DNA of 64,000 bases from CASFRF01 sp031549345 (GCA_031549345.1 JAVBPY010000011.1:1-64000); one strand, 5' to 3'; positions 51,301-60,606 are shown, counted from the stretch's first letter. A program made the numbers and translations. Notes: generated by a model from the sequence alone, not told the origin.

Positions 51301-52587
51301 ATGTCCCGACCACTCCCCATCCGACCGGACCTTGAGCACCTTAAGAACGAAGCCAAACGCCTGCAAAAGGCTCACCTTCAAAGCGAGGCTTCGGCACGTC
51401 AGGCGCTCCGCCACCTCAAACGCCTTGCGCGGGCGGACGATGCGCAACTCCTTTCCGCCTCCGTTACACTGACCGAAGCACAGTTCGCATTGGCGCTTGA
51501 CTACGGATTCAGAAACTGGGATGAATTGCGAAAGGCCGTGCTTGTCAGCCGCCCGCTTCCAAGCTCGGACGTTGCGCCGAGTCCGCGGGCGTTGCGCATT
51601 CCCGACCCGCCCGCGGGAAAAGGCGGCAACCGCCTTGTGCGCGCCTATGAAATGGCGCTCAATTACTGTGGCGTCTCCTGCGAGTACGACACCGTGGCGG
51701 GTGACTGCGGGCTGGCATTCATCCTCCAGGCCGACAGCAAACATACGCCCTACGGAGCCGATGTGAAGGAACTGGACCTGGGCTGGTGGCCATTGGATGA
51801 GTGGGGCGCGATGCTCCAGCTTGATTTCCTGGCCCGGGCTTACGGATTGGCGCTACGACGATTGCCCTTGAACAAGGATGCCTATCGCGCCGATGCCGCT
51901 GAACATTTCCGCAGACAGCACCAAGGTGCGATTGTCGAGGCATTCCAGGCGGAGCGACCGATTGTGGCCGTTGAGCATGGTGCCTGGCTCGTCACCGGCA
52001 TGGATGACGGCACGCCGCCATTGTTGGGGCAACTCGCCTGCGAGGAACTTGCGTGTGTCAAACGGACGGGGCTCTTCCCCTGGACCGTCGTCGTACCGGG
52101 CGAGATGAGCGAGCCGATGGATCGCGTCAGGGCCGACGCGGAGGCCATCGCGTTCGCCGTTTCTTTGCACCATGACCGATTCGGCGAGTCTTCTTCCGGC
52201 TGTCCGCTGGAAGACAGTCGCAACAAGTCCAGCGGCAAGGCGTCTTTTGCCTTGTGGGCGGCGGTGCTGCGCGACGGCGAACGTTGCGGCCCTGCCCATT
52301 ACAGCGCGAACGTGCTCCGGAGTCTGAAGCAAAACCGGAGGAGCGTCCCGCCCTATTTACGGCAGATGGCGACGCGGCATGGCAGCGCTGTCGCCCACAG
52401 CCTCCAGACGGCCGCGGAGATCTATGAATCGGCGCTGGCGAAACTCGATACCGCAAATACGAGCAAAGAAGCCTTTGCCAATACCAACGGGCGAACGGCA
52501 CTGGCCGCGCTCCTTGACGATGTTTCGATAACCGAAGCCAAAGCCGTGGGGGAACTTCAGGCCGCGACGCAATGGATGAAAAAGTAA
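51301..52587 (+). CDS. BtrH-N/C39-like protein with an N-terminal helical domain
   Basis: ATG at 51301 has GAAAGGAAG about 7 bases upstream. The 428-residue protein starts with a module (about 10-90) of the type IRPDLEHLKNEAKRLQKAH followed by LDYGFRNWDELRKAV, which often precedes ankyrin or related domains. From about residue 120 it has a cysteine-peptidase-like or BtrH N-terminal region: LNYCGVSCEYDTVAGDCGLAF, then LGWWPLDEWG and IVAVEHGAWLVTGMDDG. The catalytic triad of C39 proteases is not certain. The molecule may be a peptide or acyl transferase or simply a binding protein. A decayed relative follows at 52658-53059. Confidence 0.65.
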   Translation: MSRPLPIRPDLEHLKNEAKRLQKAHLQSEASARQALRHLKRLARADDAQLLSASVTLTEAQFALALDYGFRNWDELRKAVLVSRPLPSSDVAPSPRALRIPDPPAGKGGNRLVRAYEMALNYCGVSCEYDTVAGDCGLAFILQADSKHTPYGADVKELDLGWWPLDEWGAMLQLDFLARAYGLALRRLPLNKDAYRADAAEHFRRQHQGAIVEAFQAERPIVAVEHGAWLVTGMDDGTPPLLGQLACEELACVKRTGLFPWTVVVPGEMSEPMDRVRADAEAIAFAVSLHHDRFGESSSGCPLEDSRNKSSGKASFALWAAVLRDGERCGPAHYSANVLRSLKQNRRSVPPYLRQMATRHGSAVAHSLQTAAEIYESALAKLDTANTSKEAFANTNGRTALAALLDDVSITEAKAVGELQAATQWMKK

Positions 52588-52657
52588 TGGCGGAAAAATC
52601 AACGGGTAATTCCCGAAATACGTATTTTCAGATGCGTCTTGGAAAGGAACGTCTATT

Positions 52658-53059
52658 ATGTTTCCATTTGATTTTAGAATAACTCCTATGCCGATGCAAC
52701 TCATTATCGGCGCATTTTTACTCCCTTATGGAGGCCTCGTGCCTGTCCACGCGCAAGACAATGTGCAGCGCGAAGAACGCCGCGTTCGCATAACCAATGT
52801 TCCGCCGGCGGCCGGGGCGGCAACGGGTATGTGCGCGGGCTCCAGACGCTCTTGAACTGCGCCGGTGAATCGATCAACTATGAACGGCTGATGGGACTCT
52901 CGGGCATGGCCTTTATTTTCCAGGTGGATACCGGACACCGGCGGGATGGCAAGGTCAACGCCGCCTGGTGCCCACTGGATCCGTGGGGGGCTGAAACTCC
53001 ACCGCGAATTTCTCTCCCGCGCAGTCGGTTACGAACGGGCGATTGATTCGATGAAGTAA
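52658..53059 (+). pseudogene. Frameshifted, truncated paralogue of the BtrH/C39-like gene
   Basis: The first frame starts with a signal-peptide-like segment (LIIGAFLLPYGGLVPVHA) and ends at 52855. A second frame (from about 52831) continues with RGLQTLLNCAGESINYERLM and VNAAWCPLDPWG, matching LNYCGVSCEYDT and WWPLDEWG of the previous protein. A third frame carries LKLHREFLSRAVGYERAIDS before the stop at 53057-53059. So at least two frameshifts and a C-terminal truncation separate it from a working gene. A ribosome-binding-type GGAAAGGAACG lies just upstream of 52658. Confidence 0.75.
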
Positions 53060-53067
53060 AGAAACAT

Positions 53068-53092
53068 ACGGCGGACGCGGATCGTCCGCCGT
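53068..53092. terminator. Hairpin at the end of the pseudogene
   Basis: ACGGCGGACG and CGTCCGCCGT form a perfect 10-bp stem with a 5-base loop. A T-rich stretch follows 14 bases later on the plus strand. It lies between the pseudogene and the convergent nadA end and may serve both. Confidence 0.5.
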
Positions 53093-53203
53093 AATCAATG
53101 CCGTTTTCTTTTTCCTGTCCACTACCGTATCCAACTCCCAGTCGCCGAATCGTTGCCGGGTTCCAAGTGAAGCTGGACGGCGTGCGACGGCCCCGCGGGC
53201 TGG

Positions 53204-54118
53204 TTACTTGCTGAAGTTGAGCATGCGCCGAATGGGAATTTCGGCGCGAAAGCGAAGCGATTCCTCCAGCTCGACGCGGAACGTCATGGTCTCCAGCGAG
53301 CGGAGGACGTCGGCGAGCTGGATGACTTTCATCCAGGGGCAGATCGCCTGGCTGGTCAGGGGAATCATGCGCTTATCGGGGTTCTCCTGCTCCAAACGGT
53401 GCATGATGCCAAGCTCGGTGGCGATGATGAACTCCTTCCGCGCGGATTCGCGCACATAACGCAGAATGCCGCCCGTGGAAAGGGCGTGATCCGCGAGCTC
53501 AACGGCGGCGGCCGGGGCTTCCGGGTGCATCAGCACTTCGGCTTCGGGAAACTCCCGGCGGCGGCGAAGGACCATTTCCGGAGTCATCCGCTCGTGCACC
53601 GGGCAGAACCCTTGCCAGAGGATCATCTTGCGCCCGGTTTTCTCCATGCAATATTCCCCAAGATTCCGATCGGGGAGGAATACGATTTCGCGGTCCTTCG
53701 GGAGGGCGGCGACGATATCCAGGGCGTTGGAACTTGTTACACACCAGTCGCACTCCGCCTTCACGGCGGCGGTGGTGTTGACGTAGCAGACGGCGAGGAC
53801 GCCGGGGTGCTGCGCCTTGAACGCGCGGAGCGCTTCGGCATCGGCCATATCGGCCATATCGCAGGGAGCGTCCTCCACGGGGAGGAGGACGGTTTTTCCC
53901 GGCGAAAGGATCTTCGCGGTCTCCGCCATAAAGCGGACACCGCAGAAGACGATAACCTCCGCATCGGTCGCGGCGGCCTTGATGGAAAGTTCCAGCGAAT
54001 CGCCGCAGAAATCGGCGATGTCCTGGATTTCCCCCAATTCGTAGTTGTGCGCGAGAATGACCGCGTTGCGCTCTTTGCGCAACACGTCGATCCGCGCGAC
54101 CATCTCCTGCGGCGTCAT
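53204..54118 (-). CDS. nadA: Quinolinate synthase A
   Basis: NadA condenses iminoaspartate with dihydroxyacetone phosphate to quinolinate for NAD synthesis, using a 4Fe-4S cluster held by three cysteines. Candidate ligands are in LAVCYVNTTAAVK, WQGFCPVH and QAICPWMK. The N-terminal AHNYELGEIQDIAD and GDSLELS motifs fit. At 304 residues, length is normal. The start overlaps the pheT stop by one base (TGATG), making it the last gene of the operon. No nadB or nadC is here. Confidence 0.94.
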   Translation of the reverse strand: MTPQEMVARIDVLRKERNAVILAHNYELGEIQDIADFCGDSLELSIKAAATDAEVIVFCGVRFMAETAKILSPGKTVLLPVEDAPCDMADMADAEALRAFKAQHPGVLAVCYVNTTAAVKAECDWCVTSSNALDIVAALPKDREIVFLPDRNLGEYCMEKTGRKMILWQGFCPVHERMTPEMVLRRRREFPEAEVLMHPEAPAAAVELADHALSTGGILRYVRESARKEFIIATELGIMHRLEQENPDKRMIPLTSQAICPWMKVIQLADVLRSLETMTFRVELEESLRFRAEIPIRRMLNFSK

Positions 54119-56526
54119 CAGCGCAGCTCCACATTCAGTTCGCGCGCCAGGCGTTCCCGCAGGCGTTCGAAGGCATTGTTCACTTCCTGGTCGGTGAGCG
54201 TCCGCTCCGCGTGGCGGAAGGTGAGCTTGTAGGCCATGCTCCGCCGTCCGGCGCCGAGGACTTTTTCGTCCTCGAAGATATCAAAGAGATCAATCGCCTC
54301 CAGATTCTTCAAGCCCGAGCGGCGGATGAACTCCGTCACGTCGGCGTGGCGCAGCGAGGAGGGCGCGACAAACGCCACGTCGCGGCTGGTCGCCGGGAAC
54401 TGGGAGATCGCCTGGTATTCCACGGGCAGCGTCTTCGCCGCCAGAAGGGGCGCGACTTCAAGTTCCGCGTAGAAAATCGGGTGGTTCGTCCGGAATCCTT
54501 TCCGTTTTCCCCGCGCGACTTCGCCGCAGTAGCCGGCGATTTTTCCGTCGATCCGAATGGCGGCGCAGCAGCCCGGCTCAAAGCGCGCGTCCGCCGCCGC
54601 TTCAAAGCGGAAATCGGCGCAGCGGCGCGCTTCAAACAACGCTTCCAAATGTCCCTTAAGATCGTAGAAATCGTACACTCCGTTGAGTTCGGCGGAGTAA
54701 CGTTCCGGCTGGCGCACGCCGGTGAGGACGATGCCACAGGCGTAACGTTCCTCCGGGAAGAGCTTCGGGTCGGCGCAGAAAACGCGGCCGAGTTCTCCCA
54801 GGCGGAGGTTCAAATTGCGCCGCGAAATGTTCCGCTCCACGCTATCCATGAGTTCGCCGAAGAGCGAGGGGCGCATGAACGCCAGGTCGTTGCTCAAAGG
54901 GTTGTCCAGCCGGACCAGCGACGTTTCGGCAAATCGTTCGTCGGACAGCGCCGAGGCGGGGCTCACCGTGCTGTAGTGCATGCAGTCAAACAGCCCCAGC
55001 CCGATCAGCTGATCGCGGAGGATCTGGTAGCAGTACAACGAATCCTCCCGGGCGGAACCGGCCATGCGTGCCGCCACGGGGCGGATCGGCAGACGGTCGA
55101 GGCCATGAATGCGCAAAACCTCCTCGATCAAATCGGCCTCCCGCGCAAGGTCGAGCCGGAATAAAGGCGCGGTAACCATGCAGGACTCCACGCCGATGTC
55201 GCTCACATCCAGACGAAGTTTGCGGAAAATGTCCACAATCGCTTCATTTTCGATGTCGATCCCCAAAAGCGAACGCACACGGTTGAAGCGGCAAACGATG
55301 ACCGGACATGCCGGACGCCCGGCGGAAACGTCCACCGCCTCCGCCGCAAGCTCGCCGCCGCAAAGTTCCACAATCAACTGCGCCGCACGGTCGAGGGCCA
55401 CGGGGGCCATGTCGAAGTCCGCGCCGCGTTCGAAACGGTAGCTCGAGTCGCTGGATATCCCCAATTCGCGGCTGGTCGCGCGGATGTTGGAGCGGTCGAA
55501 CACAGCGCTCTCCAGAAGAATGTTGCGCGTCGCATCGTTCACACCGCTGGATACGCCGCCCATGATTCCCGCGAGGGCCATCGGTTTTTCCGCGTCGGCG
55601 ATCACGAGGTGCCGCGCCGCAAGCTTGAGTGTCGCTCCGTCGAGCGTCGTGATCGTCTCCCCCTCTTTCGCTCGGCGGGCGACAACCCGCTTCCCGGCGA
55701 GGAGATCGCGGTCGAACGCATGGAGCGGATGCCCCAGTTCCATCAAAACAAAATTCGTGATGTCCACCACGTTGTTGATCGGGCGGAGGCCGATGCTCAG
55801 GAGGCGATCGCGAAGCCATTCCGGACTCGGCCCCACCTTGACGTTCCGGATGAGCCGCGCCTGGTAACGAAGACAAAGATCCGGCGCTTCCACCGTAACC
55901 AGCGAGGAGGCATCCTCCGGCGAAACGACGGCGGGGAGGACAATTTCCGGCAGCGCCGCCGGACTCCCCAGAAGACACGCAACGTCGCGCGCCACGCCCC
56001 AATGCGAAAGCCAGTCGGGACGGTTCGGCGTTACTTCAATTTCGATCCGGCTGTCGCCGGGGAAAAGATCCTGAAGGGGCGTTCCCGGCGTCAGCGTCGC
56101 ATCAAGCTCCATCAAGCCGTCGTCGTCGTCGGAAAGGCCGAGCTCTTTGCCGCTGCAAAGCATCCCGAAGGATTCCACGCCGCGCAGCTTGGATTTTTTA
56201 ATCTTGAATTCGCCGCTTCCGGCTTTGAAGACCGTACCGATGGTCGCCAGGGGGACAATCTTCCCCGCGTCGCAGTTCGGCGCGCCGCAAACGATCTGAA
56301 GGTTCGTTTTTCCATCGAAGACGGAGCAGACCGAAAGGTGCGTTACTTCGGGGTCCGGGTGGGAATTGCGTTCCAGAATCCGCCCGACGACCACACCGGA
56401 AGGGACCGATTCCGCGCTCTCCACGGCCTCCACCTCGATCCCGGCGGCGGTCAGTTTGGCACAAAGCTCCGGCAGCGAACAGTCGATCTTGACGTAGGCG
56501 CCGAGCCATTCACGGGAAATAATCAT
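54118..56526 (-). CDS. pheT: Phenylalanine-tRNA ligase beta subunit
   Basis: PheT forms the alpha2-beta2 synthetase with PheS and carries editing and tRNA-binding domains. The 802-residue length is typical. Order: N-terminal tRNA-binding OB-type domain (about 40-150, GVVVGRILERNSHPD and CGAPNCDAGKIVPLATIG), B3/B4 editing domain (about 210-400), B5 (about 400-480), catalytic-like domain (480-700), and C-terminal anticodon-type domain (about 705-800). It lies 21 bases after pheS. Confidence 0.95.
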   Translation of the reverse strand: MIISREWLGAYVKIDCSLPELCAKLTAAGIEVEAVESAESVPSGVVVGRILERNSHPDPEVTHLSVCSVFDGKTNLQIVCGAPNCDAGKIVPLATIGTVFKAGSGEFKIKKSKLRGVESFGMLCSGKELGLSDDDDGLMELDATLTPGTPLQDLFPGDSRIEIEVTPNRPDWLSHWGVARDVACLLGSPAALPEIVLPAVVSPEDASSLVTVEAPDLCLRYQARLIRNVKVGPSPEWLRDRLLSIGLRPINNVVDITNFVLMELGHPLHAFDRDLLAGKRVVARRAKEGETITTLDGATLKLAARHLVIADAEKPMALAGIMGGVSSGVNDATRNILLESAVFDRSNIRATSRELGISSDSSYRFERGADFDMAPVALDRAAQLIVELCGGELAAEAVDVSAGRPACPVIVCRFNRVRSLLGIDIENEAIVDIFRKLRLDVSDIGVESCMVTAPLFRLDLAREADLIEEVLRIHGLDRLPIRPVAARMAGSAREDSLYCYQILRDQLIGLGLFDCMHYSTVSPASALSDERFAETSLVRLDNPLSNDLAFMRPSLFGELMDSVERNISRRNLNLRLGELGRVFCADPKLFPEERYACGIVLTGVRQPERYSAELNGVYDFYDLKGHLEALFEARRCADFRFEAAADARFEPGCCAAIRIDGKIAGYCGEVARGKRKGFRTNHPIFYAELEVAPLLAAKTLPVEYQAISQFPATSRDVAFVAPSSLRHADVTEFIRRSGLKNLEAIDLFDIFEDEKVLGAGRRSMAYKLTFRHAERTLTDQEVNNAFERLRERLARELNVELR

Positions 56527-56547
56527 TTTCTATCCTGCCTTCCCGGT

Positions 56548-57561
56548 TTAGAATTGTTCCAGAAAACGAACGTCGTTTTCATAGAGATAGCGGAGATCGC
56601 CGATCCGGTAACGCAGCATCGCCAATCGCTCGATCCCCATCCCGAATGCATAGCCGGACCAGACCTCCGGGTCGTACCCCACCGATTGGAGCACCGCGGG
56701 ATCGACCATCCCCGCACCCGCAATCTCGATGTATCCGGAGTGCTTGCACACCCCGCACCCCTTCCCGCCGCACATCATGCACGAGAAATCGTACTCCACG
56801 CTCGGTTCCGTAAAAGGAAAGAAGTGCGGACGCAGCCGGATGCTCACTTTGGGGCCGAACATCTCGGTCGCGAACGCCTGCAGGACGCTTTTCAAATCGG
56901 CCATGCTCACATTGCGGTCCACGTACAACCCTTCGATCTGGTGAAAATTCATGCCGTGCGTCGCATCCGGCGTGTCGCGGCGGAAAACCCGCCCGGGAGC
57001 GACGATCCGTACCGGCGGCTCCTGCTTTTCCATCACACGGATTTGCACCGGCGACGTCTGCGAGCGCAAAATACGCCCGTCCGGAAAATAAAACGTATCC
57101 CCGCGATCGCGCGAAGGATGATCCGCCGGGGTGTTCAGTGCATCGAAGTTGTGGTACACATCCTCGATTTCCGGCCCCTCGGCAACGATGAAACCCATGC
57201 GCCGGAAAATAGCCACGCACTCGTCGGCGACGATCGTGATCGGGTGCTTGTGCCCGAAAACGCGCTTTCGTCCCGGCAACGTTACATCCAGTGCGCGGGC
57301 AGCGGAATCACCCTCTTCCAAACGGGCCTTCGCGCGGTCCAGAAGGGCCTGGAGTTCCTGGCGGCCCGCGTTGAACGCATTGCCGACATCGCGCCGCTCT
57401 TCCGGCGGAACCGAACCCATTTCCTTGCTCAGCGCGGGAAACAATCCATTGCGTCCTACAAGTTCAATCCGCACTTGTTCCATCGCCTGGGCATCGGCGG
57501 CGGCCAGGCGTGTTTCGGCATCGGCGATGGCCGCCTTGATTTTCTCGATGATCTGATTCAT
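56548..57561 (-). CDS. pheS: Phenylalanine-tRNA ligase alpha subunit
   Basis: PheS holds the class II catalytic site. An N-terminal coiled coil (about 1-85) binds tRNA. Motif-type segments GPEIEDVYHNFDALNTPADHP, RVFRRDTPDATHGMNFHQIEG and the C-terminal FGMGIERLAMLRYRIGDLR are complete. At 337 residues it is normal. GAGGA lies just upstream of the ATG. A terminator-like hairpin separates it from rplT, so pheST may be partly independently controlled. Confidence 0.96.
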   Translation of the reverse strand: MNQIIEKIKAAIADAETRLAAADAQAMEQVRIELVGRNGLFPALSKEMGSVPPEERRDVGNAFNAGRQELQALLDRAKARLEEGDSAARALDVTLPGRKRVFGHKHPITIVADECVAIFRRMGFIVAEGPEIEDVYHNFDALNTPADHPSRDRGDTFYFPDGRILRSQTSPVQIRVMEKQEPPVRIVAPGRVFRRDTPDATHGMNFHQIEGLYVDRNVSMADLKSVLQAFATEMFGPKVSIRLRPHFFPFTEPSVEYDFSCMMCGGKGCGVCKHSGYIEIAGAGMVDPAVLQSVGYDPEVWSGYAFGMGIERLAMLRYRIGDLRYLYENDVRFLEQF

Positions 57562-57581
57562 GGTTTTCCTCGGGGGGTCTT

Positions 57582-57628
57582 AAAACAAAAACAGCCTGAA
57601 GCCGGGTTGTGTCACCGCCTTCAAGCTG
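57582..57628 (-). terminator. Terminator or attenuator between rplT and pheS
   Basis: On the minus strand CAGCTTGAAG (57628-57619) pairs with CTTCAGGCTG (57601-57592; one G-U pair) over a 17-base loop, followed by five T residues, G and four T residues. It sits 20 bases before pheS and could reduce pheST expression relative to the ribosomal genes. Confidence 0.65.
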
Positions 57629-57648
57629 TTGCATCAATGGAACGGAAC

Positions 57649-57999
57649 TCAAGCCTGGGTGACGCGTTTGACCAAGGCTTCAAATTCCTGCGGCTCGGTA
57701 ATCGCCAGATCGGAGAGAACCTTGCGGTTCAGTTCGATGCCGGCTTTCCGGAGACCGTTCATAAATTGGCTGTAGTTGGTATCGAGCGCGCGGCAAGCGG
57801 CGTTGATACGGATCACCCACAACGCGCGGTACTGCTGCTTCTTCTGCTTGCGCCCTTTGTAGGCGTGCACAAGACCGTGGTCGACCGCGTCATAGGCTGT
57901 GCGGATGTTCTTGCTGGAGCAGCCATAATAGCCTTTGGCGCGCTCCAAAAGCCGCTTGCGGCGCTTGCGCGACGGAACGGCATAGGTAACTCTGGACAT
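57649..57999 (-). CDS. rplT: 50S ribosomal protein L20
   Basis: L20 binds 23S rRNA and is needed early in 50S assembly. The sequence (116 residues) has the conserved KRRKRLLERAKGYYG start, YAYKGRKQKKQQYR-type central helix (here HAYKGRKQKKQQYRALW) and the RINAACR and LNRKVLSDLA segments. It follows rpmI by 21 bases in the classical infC-rpmI-rplT order. Confidence 0.97.
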   Translation of the reverse strand: MSRVTYAVPSRKRRKRLLERAKGYYGCSSKNIRTAYDAVDHGLVHAYKGRKQKKQQYRALWVIRINAACRALDTNYSQFMNGLRKAGIELNRKVLSDLAITEPQEFEALVKRVTQA

Positions 58000-58020
58000 A
58001 GTAGTATTCCTTCTTCTGAA

Positions 58021-58221
58021 TTAGAGCCCGTAGGGCAGCGCGACTTTGATACGGCGGCTCTCGGCCGGCGAGACGGCTCCGTCCTGACGCAACCGGCGCT
58101 TGCGCTTGGCGTTCTTGACGGTCTTCAGATGGCGGCCCCCCGCCTTGTTGTGACGGAACTTGCCGGTCCCGGTCATCTTGAGGCGCTTCGCAGCGCACTT
58201 CCTCGTCTTCAGCTTGGGCAT
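58021..58221 (-). CDS. rpmI: 50S ribosomal protein L35
   Basis: A 66-residue basic protein with MPKLKTRKCAAKRLKMTGTG and a Lys/Arg-rich RHNKAGGRHL segment typical of L35. It lies between infC and rplT. Confidence 0.95.
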   Translation of the reverse strand: MPKLKTRKCAAKRLKMTGTGKFRHNKAGGRHLKTVKNAKRKRRLRQDGAVSPAESRRIKVALPYGL

Positions 58222-58305
58222 CGTTCGTTACTCCATAGTTTATGCATTGCAACCAATTCACCCGCGGCGGCCGATGCCAGCACAGCGCGGGAGTCGCCCC
58301 CGGCC

Positions 58306-58815
58306 TTATTTGGGAGCGAAATTCACCGTAATACTCTTACCCAGCAACTTCGGCGTTCCATCCGCCTCCCCGTGGGGGGCCAATTCCGCCAACACCCGGT
58401 TGATCAAAGCGTACGCCAGATCCTGGTGCGACATTTCGCGTCCCCGGAGTTGCAGGGTGAGCTTTAATCTATACCCTTTTTCCAAAAAGTCAAGCGCGTG
58501 ACGCAACTTTATGTTGTAATCGTTGTCGTCCACATTGATATGGAACTTGATTTCCTTGACTTTCTGGGCCAGATTGTTCCGCCGCTGCGTTTTGAGGTTC
58601 TTCTTCTGCTCGTATTGCAGCTTGCCGAAGTTCATGATCCGAACCACAGGCGGAATTGCGCGCTCCGAGACAAGAACCAGGTCAAGCCCCGCCTCCAACG
58701 CCATTTCGCGGGCGCGGGAAAGCGAAACGATGTCCAACGGTTCCCCGTCTTCTCCGATCAGTCGAACCTGATCGGCGGTGAACGTGCGGTCATTGGGTTT
58801 TAGCAGCTTAGCGAT
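58306..58815 (-). CDS. infC: Translation initiation factor IF-3 with a non-canonical ATC start
   Basis: IF-3 keeps 30S subunits free and proofreads initiator tRNA. If the first standard start codon (TTG at 58737) is used, the N-terminal domain is cut. Reading upstream in frame gives AKLLKPNDRTFTADQVRLIG and EDGEP, the usual IF-3 N-terminus, up to an ATC at 58815. GGAGG lies 8 bases before this ATC, and an in-frame stop is only six codons further up. The resulting 169-residue length is normal. E. coli infC also starts at a rare codon (AUU) and is autoregulated by IF-3. The same logic likely applies here. A hairpin precedes the gene. Confidence 0.9.
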   Translation of the reverse strand: MAKLLKPNDRTFTADQVRLIGEDGEPLDIVSLSRAREMALEAGLDLVLVSERAIPPVVRIMNFGKLQYEQKKNLKTQRRNNLAQKVKEIKFHINVDDNDYNIKLRHALDFLEKGYRLKLTLQLRGREMSHQDLAYALINRVLAELAPHGEADGTPKLLGKSITVNFAPK

Positions 58816-58844
58816 AACCGTATCCTCCAGTTAAGTATAACCTC

Positions 58845-58869
58845 GAACGGGGAGCCCATCTCCCCGTTC
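58845..58869 (-). promoter_or_regulatory. Hairpin between thrS and infC
   Basis: GAACGGGGA and TCCCCGTTC form a perfect 9-bp stem with a 7-base loop, directly after the thrS stop and 17 bases before the infC ribosome-binding site. No T-run follows on the minus strand. It may protect the message end or act in infC control. Confidence 0.6.
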
Positions 58870-58875
58870 TTTAAT

Positions 58876-60606
58876 TTAGCAGTCTTTATTCTGAATTTCA
58901 AGTTGCATTTTCTCAATCAGCGCCGCGGGAGTCATGGAACCGAGTTCCCCCTCGCGCCGGGTGCGCACACCGAGCTGGTTTTCGGCGGCTTCTTTCTCGC
59001 CGACAACCAGAAGATACGGTACGCGCGCATTGCGTGCGCCCTTGATCTTCGCCCCGAGTCCGGCGGCCTGTTCGTCCACCTCCACGCGCAAACCGGCGGC
59101 GCGAAGCTCCTTTTTCACCGCGAAAGCGTAATCGAGCTGCTTTTCGGAAACCGGCAGAATACGCGCCTGTTCCGGCGCAAGCCACAAGGGGAACGCCCCC
59201 GCATAATGCTCCACAAGAATCCCGAAGAAGCGTTCGATGGAACCGAAGAGAGCACGGTGCACCATATAGGGACGGTGCTTCTTCCCGTCGTCGCCGATGT
59301 AGGTCATGTCGAAACGTTCCGGCAGATTGAAGTCGAACTGAATGGTCGTCGTCTGCCACTCACGGCCGATCGCATCGCGCACCTTAAGGTCGATTTTGGG
59401 GCCGTAGAACGCGCCGCCGCCTTCATCCACCTCGCAGTCGAGCCCGGCTTTTTCCACCGCCTTGCGCAATGAATCGAGCGCTTTGGCCCAGCGTTCCGGG
59501 TCGCCAACGGCCTTGGCCGGGCGCGTCGCGAGATATGGCTTGATATCCTTGAAGCCGAACGCCGTCCAGATCGAAAGGCTGAAGCGGAGAACTTCAGCGA
59601 TTTCATCTTCAATCTGCTCCGGCGTGCAGATGATGTGCGCATCGTCCTGTGTGAATCCGCGCACACGCAACAACCCGTGGAGAACGCCCGATTTTTCGTA
59701 ACGGTACACCGTCCCGAGTTCCGCCCAGCGCAGCGGGAGTTCGCGGTAGGAACGCAGCCGCGACTGGTACACTTCGATATGGAACGGACAGTTCATCGGC
59801 TTGACGTAATAGTCTTTTTCATCGATTTGCATCGGCGCATACATGCCGTCGCGGTAGAAGTCCAAGTGTCCGCTTGTTTCCCAGAGGACGCTCTGCCCGA
59901 TGTGGGGCGTGTAAAGGAGGTCATACCCGTTCCGGTAATGCTCTTCGCGCCAGAATGTTTCAAAAAGATTGCGGATGAACGCTCCCTTGGGGTGCCAGAG
60001 AACCAGCCCCGGACCGACTTGTTCGGAAAAACTGAACAAATCCAGCTCCTGGCCGAGTTTCCGGTGATCGCGCCGCGCGGCTTCTTCGAGCATCTTCAGA
60101 TACGCATCAAGCTCCTCATCCGTCGCGAACGCCACGCCGTAGATACGCTGAAGCATCGGCTGTTTTTCGTCGCCGCGAAAATAGGATCCGGCCAGCGACA
60201 TCAATTTCACCGCGCCGATTTGGCCGGAGTGTTCCACATGCGGCCCCCTGCAAAGGTCGCAGAAGTCGCCGCAGGAGTAGAATGTGATGACCGCCCCTTC
60301 GGGAACATCTTTCAGGCGCTCGAGCTTGAACGTTTGATTGTCGGCGGAAAGTTTCGCTTCCGCCTCGGCACGGCCGAGCTCAAAACGCTCAAACGGGAGC
60401 TTGCGCCCGATCAGTTTGCGCATCCCCTTCTCGATCGACTTGAGGTCTTCCGGCGTAAGGCGGTGCTCCAGGTCGAAATCGTAATAGAACCCGTTGTCCG
60501 TCGCGGGGCCGATGTCGAACTTCGCCGCCGGAAACAACTGTTTGACCGCGGCGGCCATAATGTGCGCCGCGCTGTGGCGGCGAATCTCCTGACTGATCTC
60601 ACTCAT
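58876..60606 (-). CDS. thrS: Threonine-tRNA ligase (short form without TGS domain)
   Basis: ThrRS charges tRNA-Thr and edits Ser. At 576 residues it lacks the N-terminal TGS domain of the E. coli enzyme (642). It begins with the editing domain (HSAAHIMAAAVKQLFP, His pair at 11 and 15, and CDLCRGPH). The catalytic core has YVKPMNCPFHIEVYQ, GTVYRYEKSGVLHGLLRVRGF and the motif 3 type RPYMVHRALFGSIERF. A C-terminal anticodon-binding domain closes it. Order rnhB-thrS-infC is supported by spacing. The leader carries a strong terminator-like structure. Confidence 0.95.
   Translation of the reverse strand: MSEISQEIRRHSAAHIMAAAVKQLFPAAKFDIGPATDNGFYYDFDLEHRLTPEDLKSIEKGMRKLIGRKLPFERFELGRAEAEAKLSADNQTFKLERLKDVPEGAVITFYSCGDFCDLCRGPHVEHSGQIGAVKLMSLAGSYFRGDEKQPMLQRIYGVAFATDEELDAYLKMLEEAARRDHRKLGQELDLFSFSEQVGPGLVLWHPKGAFIRNLFETFWREEHYRNGYDLLYTPHIGQSVLWETSGHLDFYRDGMYAPMQIDEKDYYVKPMNCPFHIEVYQSRLRSYRELPLRWAELGTVYRYEKSGVLHGLLRVRGFTQDDAHIICTPEQIEDEIAEVLRFSLSIWTAFGFKDIKPYLATRPAKAVGDPERWAKALDSLRKAVEKAGLDCEVDEGGGAFYGPKIDLKVRDAIGREWQTTTIQFDFNLPERFDMTYIGDDGKKHRPYMVHRALFGSIERFFGILVEHYAGAFPLWLAPEQARILPVSEKQLDYAFAVKKELRAAGLRVEVDEQAAGLGAKIKGARNARVPYLLVVGEKEAAENQLGVRTRREGELGSMTPAALIEKMQLEIQNKDC

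Noticed and set aside
58306..58737. IF-3 starting at TTG 58737
   Set aside because: It would lack the N-terminal segment that is clearly encoded in frame upstream.
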